9,016 nucleotides of DNA from Thermoproteota archaeon (GTDB taxonomy: Archaea > Thermoproteota > Bathyarchaeia > Bathyarchaeales > Bathycorpusculaceae). A program made the position numbers and the translations under genes. Numbering within the stretch: position 1 is the stretch's first letter; each line of letters starts with the position of its first letter. The DNA is taken from contig JAAZFA010000120.1 in the NCBI GenBank assembly GCA_012511995.1, positions 1-9,016 on the forward strand, given 5' to 3'. The notes beneath the pieces are model-generated. The model was not told where the DNA came from. It saw nothing but the letters and a program-made list of their open reading frames with translations, and did no database searches. This document shows positions 1-6,679 of the stretch, piece by piece.

Positions 1-212
1 CCTTGACTAAACGAATAATTATGATTTTTAAGGTTGGATACTTCCTCCCTGAGTGCATCTATAATGAATTGGGGAGGGAATAAATCTGGATCGCCAATAC
101 TTAAGGAAATTAAATCTAAACCTTGCAACCTCTTTTCTATCTGTATTTTTTCCATTTCGGCAAACAAATAGGGGGGTAACCGTTTAATTCGCTCTGCAAA
201 TTCGAATTTCAA
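1..212 (-). CDS. dapL: LL-diaminopimelate aminotransferase, N-terminal part (cut by window edge)
   Basis: About 70 N-terminal residues are present; the rest lies beyond the left edge. The protein begins MKFEFAERIKRLPPYLFAEM and contains SIGDPDLFPPQFI at about residues 44-56, then HNYSFSQG. This is the N-terminal pattern of fold-type I PLP aminotransferases, close to the DapL form of archaea and some bacteria. DapL converts tetrahydrodipicolinate plus glutamate directly to LL-diaminopimelate in the cytoplasm, bypassing acyl intermediates. The start is a TTG (212-210) whose last two bases are part of the dapF TGA stop, an overlap that implies translational coupling. An AAGGAG ribosome-binding site lies at 224-229. 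The PLP lysine is outside the window, so the aminotransferase family is clear from sequence, while the DapL assignment leans on the operon: every other step from aspartyl phosphate to lysine is encoded just upstream. Confidence 0.85.
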   Translation of the reverse strand, partial: MKFEFAERIKRLPPYLFAEMEKIQIEKRLQGLDLISLSIGDPDLFPPQFIIDALREEVSNLKNHNYSFSQ

Positions 213-1051
213 ATTATTTGTATCTCCTTGAATAATGTTCCTTCAAATACTTTCTCAGTTTCGCCGCTTAGAAATATTGTCTCATTGACTTCGATACAAA
301 GTTCTCCACCAAGTAAGTGGGCGGTAACTTTGTTATTGACTTTGCCTAACCTGTTAGCAGCAGCAACGGCTGCGCACGTACCAGTGCCGCAGGCAAGGGT
401 TTCGCCACAACCACGTTCCCAAACACGTACATGCATTTCATTTCGATTGATAACTTGGGAAAATACCACATTAGTTCTTTTTGGAAAAAATTTATCATAT
501 TCAATGATTGCCCCTATATTAACTACTGGGAATTCGCTTACATTGTCGGTAAATATAACACAATGTGGATTACCCATACTTAGGCAGGTTATTTTGTAGG
601 GTTCACCTTCAACCAGCAGGGTTTCATTTATCGCCTCTCCTTCACCAACCATTGGAAGTGCCGAACGGCTCCAACTGGGCGCCCCCATATCAGCACGCAC
701 AGAAGTGACTTCTTTGCCCTGGAGGGTTAGCCATACTTGCTTTATACCAGCTAAAGTTTCTATTGAAAATGTTGTTTTATTGACTATTCCATTTTCATAA
801 CAATATTTGCTAAAACATCGAATTCCATTTCCACACATTTCTGCTTCGCTGCCATCTGAGTTAAAAATTCGCATTCTTATATCAGCTACCTTGGAGGGAA
901 AAACTAGCAGTAATCCATCAGCACCAATGGAGAAACGTCTCTCGCATAACTCTGCTGCTACATGCTTAATCCGTTTTTCAGGTATCACTTGGGCTCGGTT
1001 ATCTATGACAATATAGTCATTGCCAAGCCCATGCATTTTCCAGAATCGCAT
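209..1051 (-). CDS. dapF: diaminopimelate epimerase
   Basis: This cofactor-independent racemase converts LL-diaminopimelate to meso-diaminopimelate, the substrate of LysA. At 280 residues it has normal family length. The two catalytic cysteines are visible: Cys73 in the NSDGSEAEMCGNGIRCF block (64-80) and Cys221 in the GCGETLACGTGTCAA block (214-228). The N-terminus FWKMHGLGNDYIVID and the substrate-side motifs GNPH (160-163), RTNVVF (192-197) and WERG (211-214) are also typical. The ATG at 1051-1049 follows the lysA TAA with no spacer. GAGTGA in the end of lysA, about 9 bases upstream, is a plausible ribosome-binding site. Its stop overlaps the TTG start of dapL. Nothing is missing or broken. 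Confidence 0.97.
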   Translation of the reverse strand: MRFWKMHGLGNDYIVIDNRAQVIPEKRIKHVAAELCERRFSIGADGLLLVFPSKVADIRMRIFNSDGSEAEMCGNGIRCFSKYCYENGIVNKTTFSIETLAGIKQVWLTLQGKEVTSVRADMGAPSWSRSALPMVGEGEAINETLLVEGEPYKITCLSMGNPHCVIFTDNVSEFPVVNIGAIIEYDKFFPKRTNVVFSQVINRNEMHVRVWERGCGETLACGTGTCAAVAAANRLGKVNNKVTAHLLGGELCIEVNETIFLSGETEKVFEGTLFKEIQII

Positions 1052-2341
1052 TTAAAAGTCACTCTGTATCCGTTGAGCAGCAATCAAGTCTTTTAGCTGT
1101 TCCCTTTCTCTGACAACCACAGGTTTACCGCCCATAATCATAATTTCTGATGCCCGTGGACGCGAGTTATACTGTGAACTCATACTAAAGCCATATGCAC
1201 CTGCATTAAGGATTGCTAATAAGTCACCCTCTTGAATTTCTGGCAACTGCCGATCCCTTGCCAGTAAGTCGCCTGATTCACAAATTGGACCAGCAATATT
1301 ATAGGTTTCCTTGTTGGTTTCATTGAGTTTGTTTGCAACAAGAATGTGATGGTAGCTATCATACATGGTTGGGCGAATTAGCGTATTAAATCCTGCGTCT
1401 ACACCGACATACTTGTGAACGGGAGTAACCTTTACGGTATTCACCGAGGTCAACAAGATAGTTGAATCGCATACAAGATACCTACCAGGTTCCATGAAAA
1501 GAAAAGGCTTACCTAACCCATATTCTTTGACTTTATTCTTGAATAAGGTGACGACTCTTTTGGAAAAAGCAGTTAAGTCAAGTTCTTTGTCTTCAGGTTT
1601 GTAAGGTATCCCTAAGCCACCACCTATGTCGATGAACTCAAAGTCGATGCCGACTTCTTTATGGACGCGCTTGGCTATATCTAGTAGTTTCGCCACTGCC
1701 AGAAAATATGGCTCAGTGTCCAGAATGCCTGAGCCAATGTGCATATGAATACCGAAACGTCCAACACGTGCTCGTTGGGCAATAGCGTAGGCTTGGATGA
1801 CTTCTTCTTCCCAAAGACCAAATTTAGATTCGGCACCTGCAGTTATGCAGTGACTATGGTGCCCAGCGCCTACTTCGGGATTGACACGAACTGAAAGGAT
1901 TTGAGGGACAGATATCTTTAGTAAACGATCTAGTTCTGATTGTGAATCAATGTTTATAGTAATGTTGGCGTCTAGTAACATTTTTAACTCATCGTTTCGC
2001 ACACTTGTGCCAGTGTACATAATACGATCTGGTGTGAATCCTGCACTTAATGCCAGAAAAACTTCACCTGGGCTAACTGTGTCGATATATGCACCTTGTG
2101 AGTGCAAAATTCGAAGAACATTTAGGTTCGTGTTAGCCTTTGCAGCGTAGTAAAGGCGAACATACTTGTAGTTGTTTACTAATGCCTCATAAAGCCTATT
2201 ATAGTTGTCACGGATACGTTTCTCACTCATCAAATACAGTGGAGTATCATATTTTTCAGCGAGTTCCTTAACTGAAAACCCATCGAAGTATAGACTTCCT
2301 TTTCTTTCTTCTAGTGGTTCACGTAGTTTCTTCCTTGCCAT
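1052..2341 (-). CDS. lysA: diaminopimelate decarboxylase
   Basis: LysA is the PLP-dependent decarboxylase that makes L-lysine from meso-diaminopimelate, the last pathway step. It belongs to the fold-type III (alanine racemase-like barrel) decarboxylases. From the start chosen here it has 429 residues, normal for the family. Visible marks are the PLP lysine in YYAAKAN (Lys68), HIGSG (201-205), the phosphate loop GGGLG (240-244), EPGRYLV (284-290), CESGD with its active-site cysteine (Cys354) and GAYGFSMSSQYNSRPR (381-396). The ATG at 2341-2339 is preceded by GGTGAGG at the usual distance, so I prefer it. An in-frame TTG at 2353 would add only MVRI and has no clear ribosome-binding site. The asd stop is 24 bases upstream, and dapF follows directly. 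Confidence 0.97.
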   Translation of the reverse strand: MARKKLREPLEERKGSLYFDGFSVKELAEKYDTPLYLMSEKRIRDNYNRLYEALVNNYKYVRLYYAAKANTNLNVLRILHSQGAYIDTVSPGEVFLALSAGFTPDRIMYTGTSVRNDELKMLLDANITINIDSQSELDRLLKISVPQILSVRVNPEVGAGHHSHCITAGAESKFGLWEEEVIQAYAIAQRARVGRFGIHMHIGSGILDTEPYFLAVAKLLDIAKRVHKEVGIDFEFIDIGGGLGIPYKPEDKELDLTAFSKRVVTLFKNKVKEYGLGKPFLFMEPGRYLVCDSTILLTSVNTVKVTPVHKYVGVDAGFNTLIRPTMYDSYHHILVANKLNETNKETYNIAGPICESGDLLARDRQLPEIQEGDLLAILNAGAYGFSMSSQYNSRPRASEIMIMGGKPVVVREREQLKDLIAAQRIQSDF

Positions 2342-2365
2342 TATCCTCACCAATGAAAGGGTTCG

Positions 2366-3424
2366 TTATGCCAAGCCTTTTGCTACATAGAGCTCAGCAC
2401 TGAGAATACCGCCACCTGCAGCTCCTCGGATAGTGTTGTGACTGAGGCACATATACTTTAACGTCATTATGGGATCTTTACGAAGTCTTCCTACGACCAC
2501 AGCTTGACCACACGCTGCATCTTTATCGTATCTAGGTTGAGGTCGGTTTTCTTCATGTCTAATGATTATTGGCTGTACTGGAGCTGAGGGTAATTTTAGT
2601 TTCTGTGGCGCACCCTTGAAATTTGTAAACGCTTCCTCAACTTCCTCTAATGAGGGTTCATTGTCTAGTTTAACAAATACTGATTCGAGGTGTCCGTCCT
2701 TCACATTTACTCGATTACAACTGGCACTCAGTTTGAAATTTGCGTTTTTTATCGAAGTACCGTCTAAACTGCCCAATATTTTTAGCGCTTCGGTTTCCAT
2801 TTTATCTTCTTCACCAGAAATGAAGGGAATGACGTTATCGACGATATCTAATGAAGCAACTCCAGGGTAACCAGCACCGCTAAGGGCTTGCATTGTAGTG
2901 ACCATAACCTGACTGATACCAAACTGCATGAGTGGTGCTAAAGTTATGGCTAAACCTATGGTGCTACAGTTGGGGTCGGTCGTGATAAAACCTTTCCAGC
3001 CACGTTGCTTCTGTTGTACCTTAATTAGTTCAGTGTGGTCTGGGTTAATTTCAGGGATGATTAGTGGTACATCAGGGTCCATGCGGTGTGCACTTGCTTT
3101 ACTGAAGACGGGATATTGTGCGCCGAATTCAGCTTCAGTTGTACCAGCCAAGCCTCCTGGAAGCGACGAGAAGACTAAATCAACTTTACCTGCTTTTTCC
3201 ACTGATGTAACGTCCGTGTTTACAACGGACATTTCAGCTATTTCTTTGGGTATCTCGGTTGTCATTAACCAGTTGGCTGCGTCTTTAAATTTTTTTCCTG
3301 CATTTCGTTCAGAGGCAGCTATCACTTCTATTTCAAACCAGGGATGTCCTTGTAAGAGTTGTATATACCGCTGACCAACTGCGCCTGTTGCACCTAATAT
3401 GGCTACTTTCCGCTTATTCGGCAT
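2366..3424 (-). CDS. asd: aspartate-semialdehyde dehydrogenase
   Basis: Asd reduces L-aspartyl-4-phosphate to L-aspartate-4-semialdehyde with NADPH, the branch-point precursor for lysine and for threonine and methionine. At 352 residues it matches the archaeal/fungal-type ASADH subfamily. The Rossmann motif GATGAVG is at 11-17. The catalytic cysteine is Cys153 in TTDPNCSTIG, followed by SGAGYPG (182-188). CNRVNVKDGH (236-245) supplies the catalytic His245. The ATG has a strong AAGGAGGA ribosome-binding site seven to eight bases upstream (3432-3439 region). The 44-base gap to dapB is the largest inside the operon. Its TTTTTATC stretch might be a weak internal promoter, but I would not call it one. 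Aspartokinase, the step before, is not in the window. Confidence 0.97.
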   Translation of the reverse strand: MPNKRKVAILGATGAVGQRYIQLLQGHPWFEIEVIAASERNAGKKFKDAANWLMTTEIPKEIAEMSVVNTDVTSVEKAGKVDLVFSSLPGGLAGTTEAEFGAQYPVFSKASAHRMDPDVPLIIPEINPDHTELIKVQQKQRGWKGFITTDPNCSTIGLAITLAPLMQFGISQVMVTTMQALSGAGYPGVASLDIVDNVIPFISGEEDKMETEALKILGSLDGTSIKNANFKLSASCNRVNVKDGHLESVFVKLDNEPSLEEVEEAFTNFKGAPQKLKLPSAPVQPIIIRHEENRPQPRYDKDAACGQAVVVGRLRKDPIMTLKYMCLSHNTIRGAAGGGILSAELYVAKGLA

Positions 3425-3468
3425 TTTTTGTCCTCCTTATCTCTTTCTATTACTATCTTGATAAAAAG

Positions 3469-4284
3469 TTAATGGTGAAGTATTGGTTGAGTTAGTCCTA
3501 ATACGTCAATCATACTATAAACTTTAGGCTCTGTTCGTTTACTTAGCCATTCGGCAGCTATAACTGCACCTTGGGCAAAAACATCCCTTGTGAATGCTAT
3601 GTGTTCAATTTTTAGCATCTCATTTGGTCCTGCAACGATTAAATCATGAACCCCAACAATGCCACCGGCACGTGAAGATGTGATCTCTAAATCTTCAGGA
3701 TGGCGGAGGCTAATCCCTTCCCTACAACTCACCGTCTTGGTATATCCCCTTATTTGAGCAACTATTTCTCCGAGTTTCTTGGCTGTTCCACTTGGGGCGT
3801 CTCCTTTGCCTGAATGATGGATCTCATTTATACTGAAGTCATAACCCGCTGGAAATGCTTCAAGCTGTTCAGCTATTTTGAAGAGTATATTTATACCAAT
3901 ACTGTAATTTGGTGAAAACACTGCGGGGGTTTTGCCATTCATCGCATTTATTACTTGTATGTTTTGTTCTGGAGTAAACCCAGTGGTACCTAAGACTATT
4001 CGTTTATGCAGCTTGGCTACTATGGGCACGTTAATCAAGTCAGCCTCGGGTGTAGTAAAAGAAATGAAGACATCAGCATCTGCTACTGCTTCTTGTATGT
4101 TATCTGAACATAGAATCTTTGTCTGTGAACCACAAATACCTAGTTCATTCATACTCTTTCCAAGGTTTATGCATTTTGGTGCTTCTATCGCACCACTGAT
4201 TTGATGCCCTCTAAGGGTAGCCTCGTGAATAATAGCTTGACCCATCCTACCGGAAGCACCTGAAATACAGAACTTAAGCGTAAT
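3469..4284 (-). CDS. dapB: 4-hydroxy-tetrahydrodipicolinate reductase (probable ATT start)
   Basis: DapB reduces the dapA product to tetrahydrodipicolinate with NAD(P)H. The first ATG in frame (4245) would begin inside the nucleotide-binding loop and lose the first Rossmann strand. Reading upstream in the same frame gives TLKFCISGASGRMGQAII, the expected family N-terminus, with no ATG, GTG or TTG. An ATT at 4284-4282 lies six bases after a perfect GGAGG (4291-4295), so I place the start there. This gives 271 residues, close to the 273 of E. coli DapB. The catalytic pair is in NEIHHSGKGDAPSGTA: His156, His157 and Lys160, matching E. coli His159, His160 and Lys163. GTTGFT and SPNYSIGIN are also present. 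The gene overlaps the end of dapA by 11 bases. Function is certain; the start codon is inferred. Confidence 0.93.
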   Translation of the reverse strand: MTLKFCISGASGRMGQAIIHEATLRGHQISGAIEAPKCINLGKSMNELGICGSQTKILCSDNIQEAVADADVFISFTTPEADLINVPIVAKLHKRIVLGTTGFTPEQNIQVINAMNGKTPAVFSPNYSIGINILFKIAEQLEAFPAGYDFSINEIHHSGKGDAPSGTAKKLGEIVAQIRGYTKTVSCREGISLRHPEDLEITSSRAGGIVGVHDLIVAGPNEMLKIEHIAFTRDVFAQGAVIAAEWLSKRTEPKVYSMIDVLGLTQPILHH

Positions 4285-5311
4285 AGTGACCCTCCAAATA
4301 CTTCTCGTTGTATAAACGGTCAGATAGCTTGACGTCGAACTGTTGTTCTATAGGTCTTAAGATTTGTGGGTTGGTTTCCCATATTTTTCGTGCAGTAACT
4401 AACACGATATCTACGCCGTTGCGAGTCATCTTTCCCAGTGGTTGCCTGCATGGTCCAGATGGCATTCCTAGTATGTTCATGAGAGTTTTGATGGCCAATG
4501 GATTACGTGCCTTACATACTACTGGTCCGTATGGAGTCTGTTCTGTGGTTTTTACGGTAACTATGTTTAAGAGCGGTTGAAGTGCATGTTGAATAACAGC
4601 GGCTGCCCTATTATTACCATCAAGAATATAATGGCTCATATCAACAATCGCGCGTGGTACAATGTTAGATATTACTGAAATGACACCACTGGCTTGGATA
4701 TCAGATGAAGTCATAATAGTATAAGTTTTGTCATCGTCACCTGAGAGTATGTCGAAATCTTCTCCGCATAGTTTACGGGTTAGCTCCATATTCTTGAGGT
4801 CACCCGTTGCCTCTTTAACGCAGCATACGTTTGGGTATTGCTGGTGGAGTATAGCGATGTCTTGTGGGAGAAGCTGGCAGCCGGTTCTACCGGGAATGAT
4901 GTACGGGATAATTTGCATCTCGGGAAACTTGCATGCAATAGGTTCGATGTATTCACGCCTGATTTCCAATGAACTGGGACCATTATAATATGGATCTACG
5001 AGTAAAACAGCGGTAATCCCTGCACTCTTGGCATGTTCTGTGCCTTCTATGGCTTCCGCAGTAGAGTTACTCCCAGTACCAGCTAATGTTCGACATCTTT
5101 CACTTGAGAATTCGTGTACTTTCTCAATCACTTTGCTGTGGTCATTCCAGCTCAATGTGGGGCTTTCACCGGTTGTACCGACGGCTAGTATTCCTTTGAC
5201 CTCAGACTCTATTTGGAAATCTACAAGTTGTTGTAGTCCTTCATAGTCGACTTGCTGGTTATTTTTCATTGGGGTTATTAACGCAGTATAACAACCGCTG
5301 AACGTTGTCAA
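4274..5311 (-). CDS. dapA: 4-hydroxy-tetrahydrodipicolinate synthase
   Basis: DapA condenses pyruvate with aspartate semialdehyde, the first committed step to lysine. It is a (beta/alpha)8 class I aldolase of the DapA/NAL family. Key residues are GTTGES with Thr46 and Thr47, DPYYNGPS with Tyr109, Tyr137 and Arg142 in YIIPGRTG, and the Schiff-base lysine Lys166 in CCVKEATGD. The family usually has Asn after the catalytic Tyr (YNxPxRT); here it is Ile138. An in-frame ATG at 5368 would add a hydrophobic 19-residue leader, but it lies upstream of the TATA box. The TTG at 5311 gives the normal start MTTFSGCYTALITPM with AGAGG upstream, so it is preferred. At 345 residues the protein is roughly 45-50 residues longer than usual, all at the C-terminus (ending RLYNEKYLEGHYYA). 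It is the first operon gene, and dapB follows with overlap. The DapA assignment within the family rests partly on this context. Confidence 0.94.
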   Translation of the reverse strand: MTTFSGCYTALITPMKNNQQVDYEGLQQLVDFQIESEVKGILAVGTTGESPTLSWNDHSKVIEKVHEFSSERCRTLAGTGSNSTAEAIEGTEHAKSAGITAVLLVDPYYNGPSSLEIRREYIEPIACKFPEMQIIPYIIPGRTGCQLLPQDIAILHQQYPNVCCVKEATGDLKNMELTRKLCGEDFDILSGDDDKTYTIMTSSDIQASGVISVISNIVPRAIVDMSHYILDGNNRAAAVIQHALQPLLNIVTVKTTEQTPYGPVVCKARNPLAIKTLMNILGMPSGPCRQPLGKMTRNGVDIVLVTARKIWETNPQILRPIEQQFDVKLSDRLYNEKYLEGHYYA

Positions 5312-5350
5312 TTTGTATTCCTCTTTAAGGGATAACCATAAGAATAAGAG

Positions 5351-5360
5351 AATATATAAA
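5351..5360 (-). promoter_or_regulatory. TATA box of the dapA-dapL lysine operon
   Basis: On the minus strand this reads TTTATATATT, a good archaeal TATA element. A start site about 25 bases downstream would fall near 5328-5332. That leaves a leader of roughly 20 bases carrying AGAGG before the TTG at 5311. This spacing is the main reason for rejecting the ATG at 5368 as the dapA start. Confidence 0.7.
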
Positions 5361-5381
5361 TGTTGCATTTTTACAGCTTTT

Positions 5382-5400
5382 AAGTACGAAAAACGTACTT
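5382..5400. promoter_or_regulatory. inverted repeat upstream of the dapA promoter, candidate operator
   Basis: AAGTACG-AAAAA-CGTACTT is a perfect 7-bp inverted repeat with a 5-bp spacer. It ends about 22 bp upstream of the dapA TATA box. Size and symmetry suit a dimeric winged-helix or Lrp/AsnC-type regulator, and the position upstream of TATA would fit an activator as well as a repressor. It does not resemble a terminator: on the minus strand the T run is in the loop rather than after the stem. No regulator gene is visible in the window, so the partner is unknown. Confidence 0.45.
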
Positions 5401-5427
5401 TTAATTAAAGAAATTAAGTAGTATTTA
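5396..5427 (-). terminator. possible T-rich terminator of the ASCH gene
   Basis: Downstream of the ASCH stop (TAG at 5430-5428) the minus strand is very A/T-rich, with TTTCTTTAATT. It includes the 10-bp palindrome TTTAATTAAA at 5400-5409. Archaeal termination often needs only such T-rich runs. The run is short and overlaps the dapA upstream palindrome, so the call is weak. Confidence 0.3.
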
Positions 5428-5763
5428 CTAAAACAAATGCTTTCCGCAACATGGATCGTACGGTGAAAGAAAATAAGCTGTAAAAAGTCCATCATAACCT
5501 TCGTAAAGTTTACGCAGATAAGCTAAGGCATCAGCTACTGATTCAGCTGAAGGAATAACTTGTCTAAAATTGTCTTGTCGAATCACTTCGGAAAGCCTGC
5601 CTGTCTGGGTACCCGTAATTCTCATTGTTAATCGCTGGGGACCACAAACAAACAACGCAACTTGACCATTTTTAGGAAGGCCTTTCCTTATGTCGATTGT
5701 TTTTTTACCTTGTAGCAACCATTCTAAGACTTCGCGCTTGGCTAGGAATGACGGCAATATCAT
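5428..5763 (-). CDS. small ASCH-domain (PUA-like fold) protein of unknown function
   Basis: The 111-residue protein starts MILPSFLAKREVLEWLLQGKKTIDIRKG, then has KNGQVALFVCG and a C-terminal half with AESVADALAYLRKLYEGYDGLFTAYFLSP. The GKKTxxxRKG turn followed by a short beta strand after Gly is the pattern of ASCH domains, a PUA-like fold tied to RNA or nucleotide binding. This call is from motif memory and is moderate. No transmembrane segment or signal peptide is seen. The tail PYDPCCGKHLF carries a Cys-Cys pair and a His. The gene lies between the L24e terminator and the dapA promoter, 93 bp after L24e and 116 bp before the dapA start. No strong ribosome-binding site precedes the ATG, so a leaderless or very short leader is likely. 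A specific role in lysine synthesis or translation cannot be read from the sequence. Confidence 0.75.
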   Translation of the reverse strand: MILPSFLAKREVLEWLLQGKKTIDIRKGLPKNGQVALFVCGPQRLTMRITGTQTGRLSEVIRQDNFRQVIPSAESVADALAYLRKLYEGYDGLFTAYFLSPYDPCCGKHLF

Positions 5764-5790
5764 TAACCGAAGAAGTTGTGGATTTACAGG

Positions 5791-5807
5791 AACTTAAGCT
5801 TTAAGTT
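5791..5807. repeat. inverted repeat upstream of the ASCH gene
   Basis: AACTTAA-GCT-TTAAGTT is a perfect 7-bp inverted repeat with a 3-bp spacer, centred about 36 bp upstream of the ASCH ATG. On the minus strand it contains CTTAAAGC, which could itself serve as the TATA element, so it may be promoter, operator or both. It is similar in size to the repeat before dapA but differs in sequence. Confidence 0.35.
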
Positions 5808-5808
5808 A

Positions 5809-5840
5809 GAAAACAAATAGACAAAAAATGAAAATATTGG
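5809..5840 (-). terminator. T-rich terminator after L24e
   Basis: Downstream of the L24e stop the minus strand runs through TTTTCATTTTTTG and then TTTGTTTTC, several T clusters without a stem. This is the usual form of archaeal intrinsic termination and would end the L7Ae-S28e-L24e transcript before the ASCH gene. Confidence 0.55.
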
Positions 5841-5856
5841 AAAGAAGGCTTTCGGT

Positions 5857-6054
5857 TTACCCTCGGCCTTTTTCTTCTTTACCGAAGTACTGAGTCCATT
5901 TCAGCTTGCGTGCATCGCGTTTAAATTCTAAACTGCTTTTCTTGCATTTGCTTGAATCAAACCATAGTATAGAACCGTCATTCTTAACATACATCATGCC
6001 TGTGCCAGCTGGGAAATCAGCACCACAGAATGAACATTTTCTCGGTTTTGGCAT
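5857..6054 (-). CDS. rpl24e: 50S ribosomal protein L24e (eL24)
   Basis: This 65-residue large-subunit protein has the eL24 zinc-ribbon layout: KCSFCGADFPAGTGMMYVKNDGSILWFDSSKCKKS, then the basic segment RDARKLKWTQYFGK. Cys7, Cys10 and Cys37 are present. In the eL24 proteins I know, the last pair reads FCSSKC. Here the first Cys of that pair is Asp33 (codon GAT), leaving three cysteines. Zinc may be bound with Asp as fourth ligand, or binding may be weakened. GGAGA precedes the ATG by a normal distance, and S28e ends 20 bases upstream. It is the last gene of the ribosomal cluster and is followed by a T-rich terminator. Family assignment is firm. Confidence 0.95.
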   Translation of the reverse strand: MPKPRKCSFCGADFPAGTGMMYVKNDGSILWFDSSKCKKSSLEFKRDARKLKWTQYFGKEEKGRG

Positions 6055-6074
6055 GAGAGATTCTCCATATTAGG

Positions 6075-6299
6075 TTATCTTGTGATTTTCTTCGCTTCGC
6101 GCTCAGTTTCTCGCAGCATCAGGATATCTTGAACTCTGACGGGCCCTTTAACATTGCGTGTAATGATTCTGCCTTTATCTTTGCCTTCCATGATACGGAC
6201 ACGGACCTGTGTAATTTCGCCTGTAACGCCAGTGCGACCTATAATTTGGATGACTTCAGCGGGAATTAACAGTTCAGATGCTGCTTCTTTGTTGCTCAT
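6075..6299 (-). CDS. rps28e: 30S ribosomal protein S28e (eS28)
   Basis: The 74-residue protein shows the eS28 OB-fold pattern: [23 protein letters not shown], then [18 protein letters not shown], and the family's C-terminal signature [10 protein letters not shown]. It binds the small subunit near the mRNA exit region. The ATG lies two bases after the L7Ae TAG, so the two are co-transcribed and probably translationally coupled. GAGGCG in the end of L7Ae can serve as ribosome-binding site. The length is normal and nothing is missing. Confidence 0.97.
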   Translation of the reverse strand: MSNKEAASELLIPAEVIQIIGRTGVTGEITQVRVRIMEGKDKGRIITRNVKGPVRVQDILMLRETEREAKKITR

Positions 6300-6301
6300 T
6301 A

Positions 6302-6679
6302 CTAAGCGCCTCGTTTAACCTGATCGATACGTGTAAAGATTTCTTTAATTAAGCCTGCAGCTTCTCCTTCTCTCATAATGCATGCAGCAGCACATGGAAC
6401 GTCGATGCCAATTGATTTGCCAAGTTGTTCTTTACTTGGTACAAAAACGTATGGAATTTTGCGTTCATCGCATAGCAATGGTAAGTGTGCGATGACTTCC
6501 GGGGGATCAACATCTTCAGCGATGACAACAAGTTTTGCTTGACTACGTTCTACAGCTTTTGTGGCTTCGTTTGTTCCTTTCCTAATCGATCCTGATTTTG
6601 AAGCAATCGTTAGGGCTTCATAGGCTGCATCTACAAGTTCTTTAGGTACTTCATATTTTACATAGAATGGTTTAGACAT
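6302..6679 (-). CDS. rpl7ae: 50S ribosomal protein L7Ae, K-turn binding protein
   Basis: L7Ae binds kink-turns in 23S rRNA, in box C/D and H/ACA guide RNAs and, in many archaea, in RNase P RNA. The 125-residue protein has the L7Ae/L30e/S12e/Gadd45 fold. The RNA-contact motif [12 protein letters not shown] (33-44) carries Asn37, Glu38 and Lys41. [12 protein letters not shown] (50-61) and the [11 protein letters not shown] stretch (82-92) follow. The ATG is preceded by GGGTGAGG and AAGGA in a leader of about 25 bases. It heads the L7Ae-S28e-L24e cluster. Its promoter is divergent from that of gar1, whose product is a partner in H/ACA particles; a decayed insertion sequence now separates the two promoters. 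Confidence 0.97.
   Translation of the reverse strand: MSKPFYVKYEVPKELVDAAYEALTIASKSGSIRKGTNEATKAVERSQAKLVVIAEDVDPPEVIAHLPLLCDERKIPYVFVPSKEQLGKSIGIDVPCAAACIMREGEAAGLIKEIFTRIDQVKRGA

Noticed and set aside
2928..3374. Plus-strand frame of 148 codons inside asd
   Set aside because: It lies wholly antisense to asd, whose catalytic motifs are intact; its Ser/Pro-rich sequence is typical of an antisense shadow.
4243..4245. ATG as the start of dapB
   Set aside because: It would remove the first Rossmann strand and part of the GASGRMG nucleotide-binding loop, and it has no suitably placed ribosome-binding site.
5312..5368. Hydrophobic N-terminal leader MQHLYILLFLWLSL on dapA, possible signal peptide
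   Set aside because: DapA is cytoplasmic, the ATG lies upstream of the TATA box, and the TTG at 5311 gives the standard family start with a ribosome-binding site.
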